A DNA stretch of 52,643 nt from JALORV01 sp035429805 (lineage in GTDB: Bacteria; Pseudomonadota; Gammaproteobacteria; Burkholderiales; Burkholderiaceae_F). The first letter of the stretch is position 1. Every line of letters begins with the position of its first letter. The notes under the pieces were generated by a model that saw nothing but the letters and a program-made list of their open reading frames with translations, ran no database searches and was not told the DNA's origin. The translations under genes were made by a program, and so were the position numbers. Location of the stretch: the NCBI GenBank assembly GCA_035429805.1, contig DAOMFL010000017.1:1-52643 (forward strand). The letters run 5' to 3'. Below, one piece after another: positions 7,789 through 14,833 of the stretch.

Positions 7789-8220
7789 GTGGCAATACAA
7801 GCACTGCCACGGCCAGCTCGCCCGCGAAGCTTGACCACGCTCGAGGTCGTCGCCGGCGCGTTGTTCGACGCGTCGGGCCGCGTGCTGATCGCCCAGCGAC
7901 CGCCCGGCAAGATGCTGGCCGGACGCTGGGAGTTTCCGGGCGGCAAGCTGCACGAGGGCGAGGCCGCGTACGACGGCCTGGTGCGCGAGCTGCGCGAGGA
8001 ACTCGGCGTCGAGGTGCAGGCGGCCGAGCGGCTGGTGCGCTACCAGCACGAGTATCCCGGGCGCGTGGTGTGGCTCGACATGTGGGTCGTCGGCGCGTGG
8101 CGCGGCGAACCGCAAGGGCTCGATGGCCAGGCGCTCAAGTGGGTCGAGGTCGCGCGGCTGCAGGAGGAGGACATCCTCGAGGCCGACGCGCCGATCGTCG
8201 CGGCGCTGCAACGTCGCTGA
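7789..8220 (+). CDS. mutT: 8-oxo-dGTP diphosphatase MutT (Nudix)
   Basis: 143 residues. It hydrolyses oxidised dGTP so that it is not built into DNA. The Nudix box is complete at 52-74 (GGKLHEGE ... REELGV; GX5EX7REUXEEXGU). The sequence from VVAGALFDASGRVLIAQRPPGK onward is typical of MutT. The start is a GTG at 7789 with AGGA 7-10 bases upstream; this gives a somewhat long leader (MAIQALPRPARPRSLTTLE). First backbone gene after the island; it converges on yacG. Insertion of the island may have replaced or moved its promoter. Confidence 0.9.
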   Translation: MAIQALPRPARPRSLTTLEVVAGALFDASGRVLIAQRPPGKMLAGRWEFPGGKLHEGEAAYDGLVRELREELGVEVQAAERLVRYQHEYPGRVVWLDMWVVGAWRGEPQGLDGQALKWVEVARLQEEDILEADAPIVAALQRR

Positions 8221-8224
8221 CCGT

Positions 8225-8270
8225 CTTACCTCTGCCGCTTGCGGGAGAGGTCGGCCGCAGGCCGGGTAAG
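8225..8270. repeat. Palindromic intergenic repeat (CCTCTCCCGC type)
   Basis: CCTCTGCCGC-TT-GCGGGAGAGG (8229-8250, one mismatch) is followed by CGGCC-GCA-GGCCG (8252-8264), and both are enclosed by CTTACC/GGTAAG (8225-8230, 8265-8270). It begins 5 bp after the mutT stop. The same core occurs at 38143-38168 and 43890-43915, so it is a dispersed repeat; here it could also help end transcription. Confidence 0.6.
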
Positions 8271-8311
8271 GGTCTGGCCAGCGGGCCGATTGAGTGTTGG
8301 GCCGTCAGGCC

Positions 8312-8334
8312 CTGGGGGGGTATATGTCCCCCAG
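8312..8334. terminator. Strong hairpin between mutT and yacG
   Basis: CTGGGGG (8312-8318) and CCCCCAG (8328-8334) form a perfect 7-bp stem with a 9-base loop. It lies between two convergent genes and could block readthrough both ways. It lacks a T-tract, so terminator activity is inferred. Confidence 0.4.
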
Positions 8335-8338
8335 CCAC

Positions 8339-8415
8339 ATGCGCACCATGCGTGCGCACGGGTTATGCGTACGCCGGTGCGCACAGCAGGTGCGCACACT
8401 CCGTGCGCATGGCGC
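8339..8415. repeat. 13-bp tandem repeat with GTGCGCAC palindromes
   Basis: The 8-bp palindrome RTGCGCAC (last copy GTGCGCAT; one copy degenerate, ATGCGTAC) recurs at 8339, 8352, 8365, 8377, 8390 and 8403, giving a 12-13-bp period over six units. The five bases between copies vary. It fills much of the mutT-yacG intergenic space. Confidence 0.7.
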
Positions 8416-8477
8416 TTCGGGAGTGGTACCCGCCCCCGCGAGTACCCGCCTGCCCGGCGTTGACGCAACCTGGCCGA

Positions 8478-8675
8478 TCAGTGCCGCGGCGTCTCGTCGC
8501 TGCCGTCGCCCTGCACGATGGGAATCTCCTCGCCGGGGATCACGTGCTTCTCGCTGGCCCACGCGCCGAGGTCGATGAGCTTGCAGCGCTCGCTGCAGAA
8601 CGGCCGGTACGGCGAAGCCGGCGACCACTCGACGGGCCGCTGGCAGGTGGGGCAGGAGACGGTCTTCAGGCTCAC
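8478..8675 (-). CDS. yacG: DNA gyrase inhibitor YacG
   Basis: 65 residues, the usual size. It is a small zinc protein that binds GyrB and inhibits gyrase. The four zinc ligands are visible as CPTC at 8-11 and CSERC at 27-31, and the family signature RPFCSERCKLIDLGAWA is intact. Start is GTG at 8675. It follows zapD after 16 bp in the conserved pilB-pilC-pilD-coaE-zapD-yacG order. Confidence 0.93.
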   Translation of the reverse strand: MSLKTVSCPTCQRPVEWSPASPYRPFCSERCKLIDLGAWASEKHVIPGEEIPIVQGDGSDETPRH

Positions 8676-8691
8676 GCGCCGGCGGCCAGCG

Positions 8692-9498
8692 TCAGGTGCA
8701 GGTCGTCAGCGTGAAGCGCACGTCCTCGGTGGTCTGGATCGGCCGGGTGTTGGCGTCCTGCCAGACGAGGAAGCGCACGCTGCAGCGGTAGTGGCTGCCG
8801 CTGATCTCGGGGTAGATGTCGGTGCCGGCCGGCAGCGCGATGCGGATCATCTGCGAAGGCACGTCGCGGTCGAGCTGCAGGTGGAACACGCCGTTCGGCG
8901 CGACCTCGGACTTCGCCTTGCCCTGCTCGCGCGTCATCCACAGCAACTCGCCGACCGCGTCGCCGAGTGGGCGGATCACTGCGAGCCAGCGCGCGAAGTC
9001 GGCGCCGCGCACTTCGTCCGGCTGGTTCAGCCAGTGCGTGTAGTCGGGCAGGTCGAACTCGCAGGTGCCGCCGGGGATGGTGCTGCGGTGCTTGATCGCG
9101 TTCAGGAACTCGGAGTCGCGCAGCTTCTGCATGAACAGCGCGCCGACGCTCGCGAGCTCCTCGCGCATGCGGTGCAGCTTGGTGAGCAGCACGCGCAGCC
9201 GCGACGTGTCGACGCCCGGCCGCGAGTTGAAGGTGGCGAGCATCGCCATCTGCCGCTCGAGCTCCTTCAGCACCTCGCCGCGCACGTCGCCGCGCTGGGT
9301 GATGGTGAGGATCTCGAGCAGCGCCGCGACGGCCGCGCGCGTCGACCACGGGTCCGCCTTCGTGTGGTGGTGCACGGCCTGCTGGTACAGGAAGTCGAGG
9401 CGCAGGAAGTTGCGCATCCGCTCGTTGAGCGGCTGCTCGTAGAAAATCACGCGGGTAGCCGCCTCCACCGAGGGCAGGACGGCCTCGTTCGCATTCAT
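8692..9498 (-). CDS. zapD: Cell division protein ZapD
   Basis: 268 residues from the internal ATG at 9498 (E. coli ZapD has 247). ZapD bundles FtsZ filaments at the division ring in the cytoplasm. Family features are FYEQPLNERMRNFLRLDFL at the N-terminus, the helical region LATFNSRPGVD ... LHRMREELASVG, and the beta-rich C-terminal half ending in VRFTLTTCT. An in-frame upstream ATG at 9687 overlaps the coaE stop (ATGA) and would add 63 residues of low-complexity, unconserved-looking sequence, so the shorter form is preferred although its ribosome-binding site is weak. Confidence 0.9.
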   Translation of the reverse strand: MNANEAVLPSVEAATRVIFYEQPLNERMRNFLRLDFLYQQAVHHHTKADPWSTRAAVAALLEILTITQRGDVRGEVLKELERQMAMLATFNSRPGVDTSRLRVLLTKLHRMREELASVGALFMQKLRDSEFLNAIKHRSTIPGGTCEFDLPDYTHWLNQPDEVRGADFARWLAVIRPLGDAVGELLWMTREQGKAKSEVAPNGVFHLQLDRDVPSQMIRIALPAGTDIYPEISGSHYRCSVRFLVWQDANTRPIQTTEDVRFTLTTCT

Positions 9499-9557
9499 GG
9501 CCGTATTCTGCTCTACGGCCTCCGAGGGGCACAACCTCGCGGGAAAATCCTCCTGCC

Positions 9558-9572
9558 CGGTGCCTGGCACCG
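9558..9572. repeat. Palindrome in the coaE-zapD leader
   Basis: CGGTGCC-T-GGCACCG is a perfect inverted repeat in the 185 bp between the coaE stop and the preferred zapD start. GGTGCCTGGCACC-like palindromes resemble REP elements associated with RAYT transposases. If the long zapD form is real, this lies in its coding sequence. Confidence 0.45.
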
Positions 9573-9683
9573 GAGCGGGGATGTTCTGCGTCGACCCGTC
9601 GTCCGCAGGGCGGTTGCGCGGCGCCGTAGATACGGCGGGGCCCTCCGCCGGCTCGAACGCGAACGAACCCTGCTCGTCCGGCT

Positions 9684-10292
9684 TCATGACTGTGCCATCC
9701 CGCGGTACCGCGCATCGAGGGCGGCAACGGCATCGCGCAGTTCGTCGGCACGGCCCTCGTTGTGGATCACGTCGTCCGCGAATGCCAGGCGGTCGGCGCG
9801 CGTGGCCTGCGCATTGAGCGATGCCGCGGCCTGCGCGTGCGTCACGCCGTCGCGCATGATGAGTCGCTGCACCTGCAGCTCCTCCGGCACGTCCACGAGC
9901 AGCACGCGGTCCACGTGGTCGCGGCGCCGACCCTCGGCCAGCAGCGGTATCACCAGCACCTGGTACGGACCGCCGGCCGCGGCCGACTGCCGCTCCATCT
10001 CGGCGCGGATCGCCGGGTGCATGATCGCGTCGAGGCGCCGCTTCGCGTCGGCGTCGGCGAAGATGCGCTCGCGCATGCGCCGCCGGTCGAGACGGCCCGA
10101 GGCATCGAGCACCCCGGCGCCGAATTCGGCAACGATTGCTGCGAGTGGCGCCTTGCCTGGCTCCACGATCTCGCGCGCGATCACGTCCGTGTCGATCACC
10201 GGCACGCCCAGTGCCGCGAACAGGTTCGCGACCGTGGACTTGCCGCTGGCGATACCGCCGGTGAGTGCGACGCGGAAGGGAGCAGGACTCAC
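9684..10292 (-). CDS. coaE: Dephospho-CoA kinase
   Basis: 202 residues, normal length. It performs the last step of coenzyme A synthesis, ATP-dependent phosphorylation of the 3'-hydroxyl of dephospho-CoA. The P-loop GGIASGKST is at 12-20, followed by the conserved DTDVIAREIVEPG and the lid region RLDRRRMRERIFAD. It lies 25 bp after pilD, in the order common in gammaproteobacteria. Confidence 0.95.
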   Translation of the reverse strand: MSPAPFRVALTGGIASGKSTVANLFAALGVPVIDTDVIAREIVEPGKAPLAAIVAEFGAGVLDASGRLDRRRMRERIFADADAKRRLDAIMHPAIRAEMERQSAAAGGPYQVLVIPLLAEGRRRDHVDRVLLVDVPEELQVQRLIMRDGVTHAQAAASLNAQATRADRLAFADDVIHNEGRADELRDAVAALDARYRGMAQS

Positions 10293-10317
10293 CGGGCGCG
10301 ACCTCGGCAGCCGCGGC

Positions 10318-11280
10318 TCAGTGGTCCAGCCCGGCGAGGTGGAGATAGCCGCCGACGATCTGCGGCCCCCACATCAGCGCGATCCAGCCCGCGGCGGCGA
10401 GATACGGTCCAAAGGGAATGGGGATGTTGCGATCGCGGCCCCGCAGCACGATCAATGCGATGCCGACGGCGGCCCCCGTCATTGCCGCAAGCAGGATCAC
10501 GAGCGGCAGCATCTGCCACCCCATCCACGCGCCGAACGCGGCGAACAGCTTGAAGTCGCCGTAGCCCATGCCTTCCTTGCCGGTGAGCAGCTTGAAGGCC
10601 CAGTAGACGCTCCACAGGCTCAGGTAGCCCGCCGCGGCGCCGAGGATCGCGGACCAGGAGTCGGTCGGGATCGGCGCGGCCAGGCCCGGATGCCAGGCGA
10701 GACTTGCCAGCAGGCCGAGCCACAGCAGCGGAATGGTGATGATGTCGGGAAGGATCTGGTGGTCGAGGTCGATCACCGTGAGCGCGACCAGCGCCCAGGT
10801 GACGAACAGTGCCGCGATCGACTGCCAGTGGAAGCCGAAGCGCCAGACCACCGCGGCGGAGAGCAGGGCGGTGGCGAGTTCGACGATCGGGTAGCGCGGG
10901 GAGATCGGGGCCTTGCAGTTGGCGCACTTGCCGCCGAGCAGCAGCCAGCTGATGACGGGGATGTTCTGGTGGGCGCGGATGGGCGCCGCGCAGTGGGGGC
11001 AGGCGGAGGGGGGAACGAGCAGGTTGTAGCGGGAGGGAGGGGGCTGAGGGCTGAGGGCTGAGGGCTGTGGGCTGTGGGCTGAAGGCTGTGGGGAAGAGGA
11101 GGGGGCTGACGCGGCGTCGGCCAGCATCTCCCGCGCCTGCGTGCGCCATTGCCGGTCGAGCATGATCGGCAGGCGGTGGATGACCACGTTCAGGAAGCTG
11201 CCCACGAGCAGCGACACCAGGAACGCGCTGCCGACGAGCAGCGCGGGGCTATCCTGGAGCGCCTCGATGAGCGCCGTCAG
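10318..11280 (-). CDS. pilD: Type IV prepilin peptidase / N-methyltransferase PilD
   Basis: An inner-membrane bifunctional enzyme that cleaves the prepilin leader and methylates the new N-terminal Phe. Visible are the membrane segment ending GSFLNVVIHRLP, the zinc tetracysteine (CPHC and CANC), catalytic aspartates in VIDLDHQILPD and GYGDFKLF, and several membrane segments. The usual N-terminus (LTALIEALQDSPALLVGSAF) continues upstream of the GTG at 11217 to a CTG at 11280, which overlaps the pilC stop as CTGA, just where ATGA would be expected. No ATG, GTG or TTG lies further upstream in reach. I therefore propose a CTG start (320 residues; 299 from 11217). The first cytoplasmic loop holds an insertion encoded by a heptamer repeat array. 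Confidence 0.9.
   Translation of the reverse strand: MTALIEALQDSPALLVGSAFLVSLLVGSFLNVVIHRLPIMLDRQWRTQAREMLADAASAPSSSPQPSAHSPQPSALSPQPPPSRYNLLVPPSACPHCAAPIRAHQNIPVISWLLLGGKCANCKAPISPRYPIVELATALLSAAVVWRFGFHWQSIAALFVTWALVALTVIDLDHQILPDIITIPLLWLGLLASLAWHPGLAAPIPTDSWSAILGAAAGYLSLWSVYWAFKLLTGKEGMGYGDFKLFAAFGAWMGWQMLPLVILLAAMTGAAVGIALIVLRGRDRNIPIPFGPYLAAAGWIALMWGPQIVGGYLHLAGLDH
11042..11090. repeat. Heptamer repeat array A, inside pilD
   Basis: Seven head-to-tail 7-bp units on the + strand: GGCTGAG three times, GGCTGTG twice, GGCTGAA, GGCTGTG. Read on the pilD strand they are CACAGCC/TTCAGCC/CTCAGCC and encode a repeating Ser-Pro-Gln-Pro-Ser-Ala pattern between the first membrane segment and the zinc-binding Cys cluster of PilD. 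The same unit family surrounds the four-helix-bundle gene at 33381-34165. Confidence 0.9.
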
Positions 11281-12494
11281 ACGACCGCGCCCAGCTTGAA
11301 GATCGGCAGGTACATGGCGACCACGAGGCCGCCGACCAGCACGCCGAGGATGACCATGATCAGCGGCTCGAGCAGGCTGGAGAGGGCGTCGACCGCGGCG
11401 TCCACGTCCGCCTCGTAGAAGTCGGCGACCTTGCCGGCCATTTCGTCGAGCGAGCCGGATTCCTCGCCGACCGCGATCATCTGCACCACCATGTTCGGGA
11501 ACAGCCCGGTATTCTCCATGGCGCGCTGCATGCGCAGGCCCGTCGAGATCTCGTCGCGCATCTTCAACGTGGCGTCCTGGTAGACGATGTTGCCGGTGGA
11601 GCCAGCGACGGACTTCATGGCTTCGACCAGCGGCACGCCGGCGCCGAACATCGTGGCGAGGGTGCGGGCAAAGCGCGCGATGGCGGCCTTCTTCAGGATC
11701 GGGCCGACGACCGGAACCTGCAGCGACATGCGGTCGATGACTTGCCGCATCGGGCGCGAGCGCTTGTAAAAGTACCCGAACGTGAACGCTGCTGCGACCA
11801 CGACGATCAGCAGCATCCAGCCGTTGTGCTGCATCCAGCGCGACACGTTGATCACGAACTGGGTGAACGCCGGCAGGTCGGCGCCGAAACCCTTGAACAG
11901 GCTCTCGAACTGCGGGATCACGAAAATGAGCAGGATGACCGTCACGATCACCGCCACCGCGAGCACTGCGGCCGGGTAAAAGAGGGCCTTCTTGATCTTT
12001 TTCTTGAGGGCCTCGGTCTTTTCCTTGTACGTGGCGATCTTCTCGAGCACCGTCTCGAGCGCGCCGGCGTGCTCGCCCGCCTCGACGAGGTTTACGAACA
12101 GGTCGTCGAAGTAGAGCGGGTGCTTGGCGAGCGCCTGGTTCAGCGCGTTGCCGGTCTCGATGTCGGCCTTGATCGCCAGCACCAGCTTCTGCATGGCAGG
12201 CTTGTCGTGGCCGACGCCGATGATCTCGAAGGCCTGCACCATCGGAATGCCGGCGGTGAGCATGGTGGCGAGCTGCCGGGCAAAGATCGCAATGTCTTCC
12301 GCATTGACCTTGCCTTCGGTCCGCAAGAGCTGGCGTTCCTTGCGGATCCGGCTGGCAGCGATGCCCTGCCGCCGAAGATCGGCTCGTAGCTCGAGCTCGT
12401 CCTTGGCCAGGCCACGTCCCTTGACGCGGTTGCCTTTCTTGTCCTTGCCTTCCCAGAGGAACGGAAACTGCTTACCGGTGACGATTTCAGCCAT
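11277..12494 (-). CDS. pilC: Type IV pilus inner-membrane platform protein PilC
   Basis: 405 residues, typical length. PilC is the membrane platform on which PilB and PilT act. It has two T2SS-F domains, at about 70-195 and 275-400, and three membrane segments (for example ALFYPAAVLAVAVIVTVILL and the C-terminal LIMVILGVLVGGLVVAMYLP). Family motifs are EDIAIFARQLATMLTAGIPM and AVGEESGSLDEM. Translation starts 19 bp after pilB and its stop overlaps the presumed pilD start. Confidence 0.95.
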   Translation of the reverse strand: MAEIVTGKQFPFLWEGKDKKGNRVKGRGLAKDELELRADLRRQGIAASRIRKERQLLRTEGKVNAEDIAIFARQLATMLTAGIPMVQAFEIIGVGHDKPAMQKLVLAIKADIETGNALNQALAKHPLYFDDLFVNLVEAGEHAGALETVLEKIATYKEKTEALKKKIKKALFYPAAVLAVAVIVTVILLIFVIPQFESLFKGFGADLPAFTQFVINVSRWMQHNGWMLLIVVVAAAFTFGYFYKRSRPMRQVIDRMSLQVPVVGPILKKAAIARFARTLATMFGAGVPLVEAMKSVAGSTGNIVYQDATLKMRDEISTGLRMQRAMENTGLFPNMVVQMIAVGEESGSLDEMAGKVADFYEADVDAAVDALSSLLEPLIMVILGVLVGGLVVAMYLPIFKLGAVV

Positions 12495-12513
12495 GGTGAC
12501 TCTGGTCCTCTGC

Positions 12514-14250
12514 TCAGTCGACCGTCACGCGGTTGACTTCATCCAAGCTGGTGATGCCGTCCTTGACCTTCTTCAGCGCGGACTGGCGCAGGCTCCACAC
12601 GCCCTCCCGGGCGGCCTGTGCCTTGATGTCCAGCACGCTGCCACCGACCATGATGATGCGCCCGATCTCCTCGGAGACCGGCATCACCTCGTAAATGCCA
12701 GTGCGCCCCTTATACCCGTCCGTGCAGTTGGTGCAACCAACGGGTCCGAAAATCTGGAGCCCCGTCGCGATTTCCTCGGGTGTGAAGCCTTCCTTCAGCA
12801 GGGCTTCCTCGGGAACGTCGAGCCTCGCCTTGCACGTGTTGCACAGCCGCCGGGCGAGCCGCTGCGCGATGATCAGGCTGACCGACGTGGCGATTGCATA
12901 GGGCTTCACGCCCATGTCGACCAGGCGGGTCAGGGTCTTCGGGGCGTCGTTGGTGTGCACCGTGGACAATACGAGGTGACCGGTCTGAGCGGCCTTCATG
13001 GCGATCTCCGCCGTCTCCAGGTCGCGGATTTCGCCGACCATGATGATGTCGGGATCCTGGCGCAGGAAGGCGCGCAGGGCGCCGGGGAAGGTCAGCCCCA
13101 CCTTGGGGTTGATGTTCACCTGGTTGACGCCCGGCAGCATGATTTCGACCGGATCCTCGGCCGTCGAGATGTTCGAGTCCTCGGTGTTGAGGATGTTGAG
13201 GCCGGTGTACAACGACACGGTCTTGCCGCTGCCCGTGGGGCCGGTCACCAGGATCATGCCGTGCGGCCGCGCCAGCGCGTCCATGTAGTGCTGCTTCTGG
13301 AACGGCTCGTAGCCGAGCGAGTCGATGCCGAGCATGGCACTCGAAGAATCGAGGATACGCATCACGACCTTCTCGCCGAACAGCGTGGGGCAGGTGCTGA
13401 CGCGGAAGTCGATGGCGCGGTTCTTCGAGATCTTCATCTTGATGCGGCCGTCCTGGGGGACGCGCCGCTCGGCGATGTCGAGCCGCGACATGACCTTGAG
13501 TCGTGCGGCCATCTTGACGGCCAGCTGTACCGGTGGCGCCGCAACTTCCTTCAGTACGCCATCGAGCCGGAAACGAATTCGGTAAGAGCGTTCGTAAGGT
13601 TCGAAATGAATGTCGGACGCCCCACGCTTGATCGCATCGAGCATCACCTTGTTGACGAACCGGACGATCGGCGCGTCTTCGACGTCGGCCCGCTCGACGC
13701 CTTCGTCTTTGGCTTCGTCGTCAGCGGTGACCTCCAGGCTGTCGAGTTCGAAATCCTCGCCGGCAAGTTCCGGCATGGCCGTGTCGACCTGCTCCAGCGA
13801 CTTCGTCAGGAGCTTGTCGAGCTTGTCCTCTTCGACGACGATCGCCTCGACCGAGAGACCGGTGGCGAACTTGACCTCGTCCAGGGCGTGGAGATTGGTC
13901 GGGTCGGAAATGGCGACGAACAGGCGCTTGCCACGCTTGACGAGCGGGAGCACCCGGTGCCGGCGGATGGTCTTTTCACTGACCAGCCGGACGATATCGA
14001 AGTCCACCTGGATGGCGTCGAGGTCGAGCAGTGGTGCGCCGAATTCCTGCGACGCCGCGATGGCGATCTCGCGGGAGTCCGCCATGTTGTATTCGACGAG
14101 GTAGCTGACGATGTGCACCCGGCGTTCGCGTGCGGCCCCGATGGCGTCGGCCATAGCCGCCTCGCCAACCAGGCCGTCCGAAACGAGCCGTTGCGGCAGG
14201 CCCTGGAGGCCTGCGCGGGGCGCTACCGAGGAAGCTACGCTGTCGTTCAT
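12514..14250 (-). CDS. pilB: Type IV pilus assembly ATPase PilB
   Basis: 578 residues. The hexameric cytoplasmic ATPase that powers pilus extension. It has the N-terminal MshEN-like domain (~1-150), then the GspE ATPase with Walker A GPTGSGKT near residue 335-342, the Asp box STAEDPVE, Walker B DPDIIMVGEIRD, the His box TGHLVLSTVHTND, and a zinc tetracysteine (CNTC ... CTNC). The ATG at 14250 has TAGG just upstream; a TTG at 14262 would add four residues. First gene of the pilB-pilC-pilD-coaE-zapD-yacG run. Confidence 0.95.
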   Translation of the reverse strand: MNDSVASSVAPRAGLQGLPQRLVSDGLVGEAAMADAIGAARERRVHIVSYLVEYNMADSREIAIAASQEFGAPLLDLDAIQVDFDIVRLVSEKTIRRHRVLPLVKRGKRLFVAISDPTNLHALDEVKFATGLSVEAIVVEEDKLDKLLTKSLEQVDTAMPELAGEDFELDSLEVTADDEAKDEGVERADVEDAPIVRFVNKVMLDAIKRGASDIHFEPYERSYRIRFRLDGVLKEVAAPPVQLAVKMAARLKVMSRLDIAERRVPQDGRIKMKISKNRAIDFRVSTCPTLFGEKVVMRILDSSSAMLGIDSLGYEPFQKQHYMDALARPHGMILVTGPTGSGKTVSLYTGLNILNTEDSNISTAEDPVEIMLPGVNQVNINPKVGLTFPGALRAFLRQDPDIIMVGEIRDLETAEIAMKAAQTGHLVLSTVHTNDAPKTLTRLVDMGVKPYAIATSVSLIIAQRLARRLCNTCKARLDVPEEALLKEGFTPEEIATGLQIFGPVGCTNCTDGYKGRTGIYEVMPVSEEIGRIIMVGGSVLDIKAQAAREGVWSLRQSALKKVKDGITSLDEVNRVTVD

Positions 14251-14833
14251 TGGCCTAGGCAAACCTTCCAGTGACCGCCGGAGATGGCAATTCCAAGCGC
14301 CCGTATCGTAACCTTGCGGGATCGGAAACTGTTAAATTACTCGACATTTTGCTGGAGTGCCATCGCCTGAAAACCCGATGGGCGTCACACATTGGCCCGT
14401 CCCGGGCATGGATTGGCGACCTAGTATGGGGGCGACTTCAGTCTGTGTCCCTGAAGTCCCTCCGACGCTGACCTGGGGCCATCTGGACGGCTGGAGTTGG
14501 AATACCGGCTGGAGATCGGTCCAGGTGCTGGGCGGTGGACCGTCGACCTGCTTCGGCGGGCAAGCAGCTACATCGGTGGCGACGTCTTCGTGTACACGGC
14601 GTGGTCTGCGCGTGGACAGTCGATTCGGCGAATGGACTGAAGGCGGACAGGTCCATCACCCGTCCTATGACGACTTGATCGCTGTATTCCGTCGCCCCAG
14701 ATAGAAAGTAGTTCTCCCGCAAGGCGCGCCGGCCGTTCCGCTGAGCGGCCGTGTCCGTGGAATACCTCACATTCGGTAATGCGTCCGAAATACATAATGT
14801 GCCAACGGTTTCGGCCTGGCTAGGAACGGACGA
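14251..14833. other. Intergenic region without a convincing gene
   Basis: 583 bp between the divergent pilB and GT-C genes. Short open frames exist on both strands (for example about 14438-14740), but none has a start with good ribosome-binding site or a recognisable domain. It must hold the pilB promoter on one side. It could contain decayed coding sequence, but I cannot identify a source. I see no sigma-54 site here. Confidence 0.5.

Noticed and set aside
8518..11061. Long + strand open frame opposite zapD, coaE and pilD
   Set aside because: Antisense shadow of G+C-rich genes, with no domain and low-complexity Arg/Ala/Gly-rich translation.
12124..14274. + strand frame of ~700 codons opposite pilB and pilC
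   Set aside because: Antisense of two well-conserved pilus genes.
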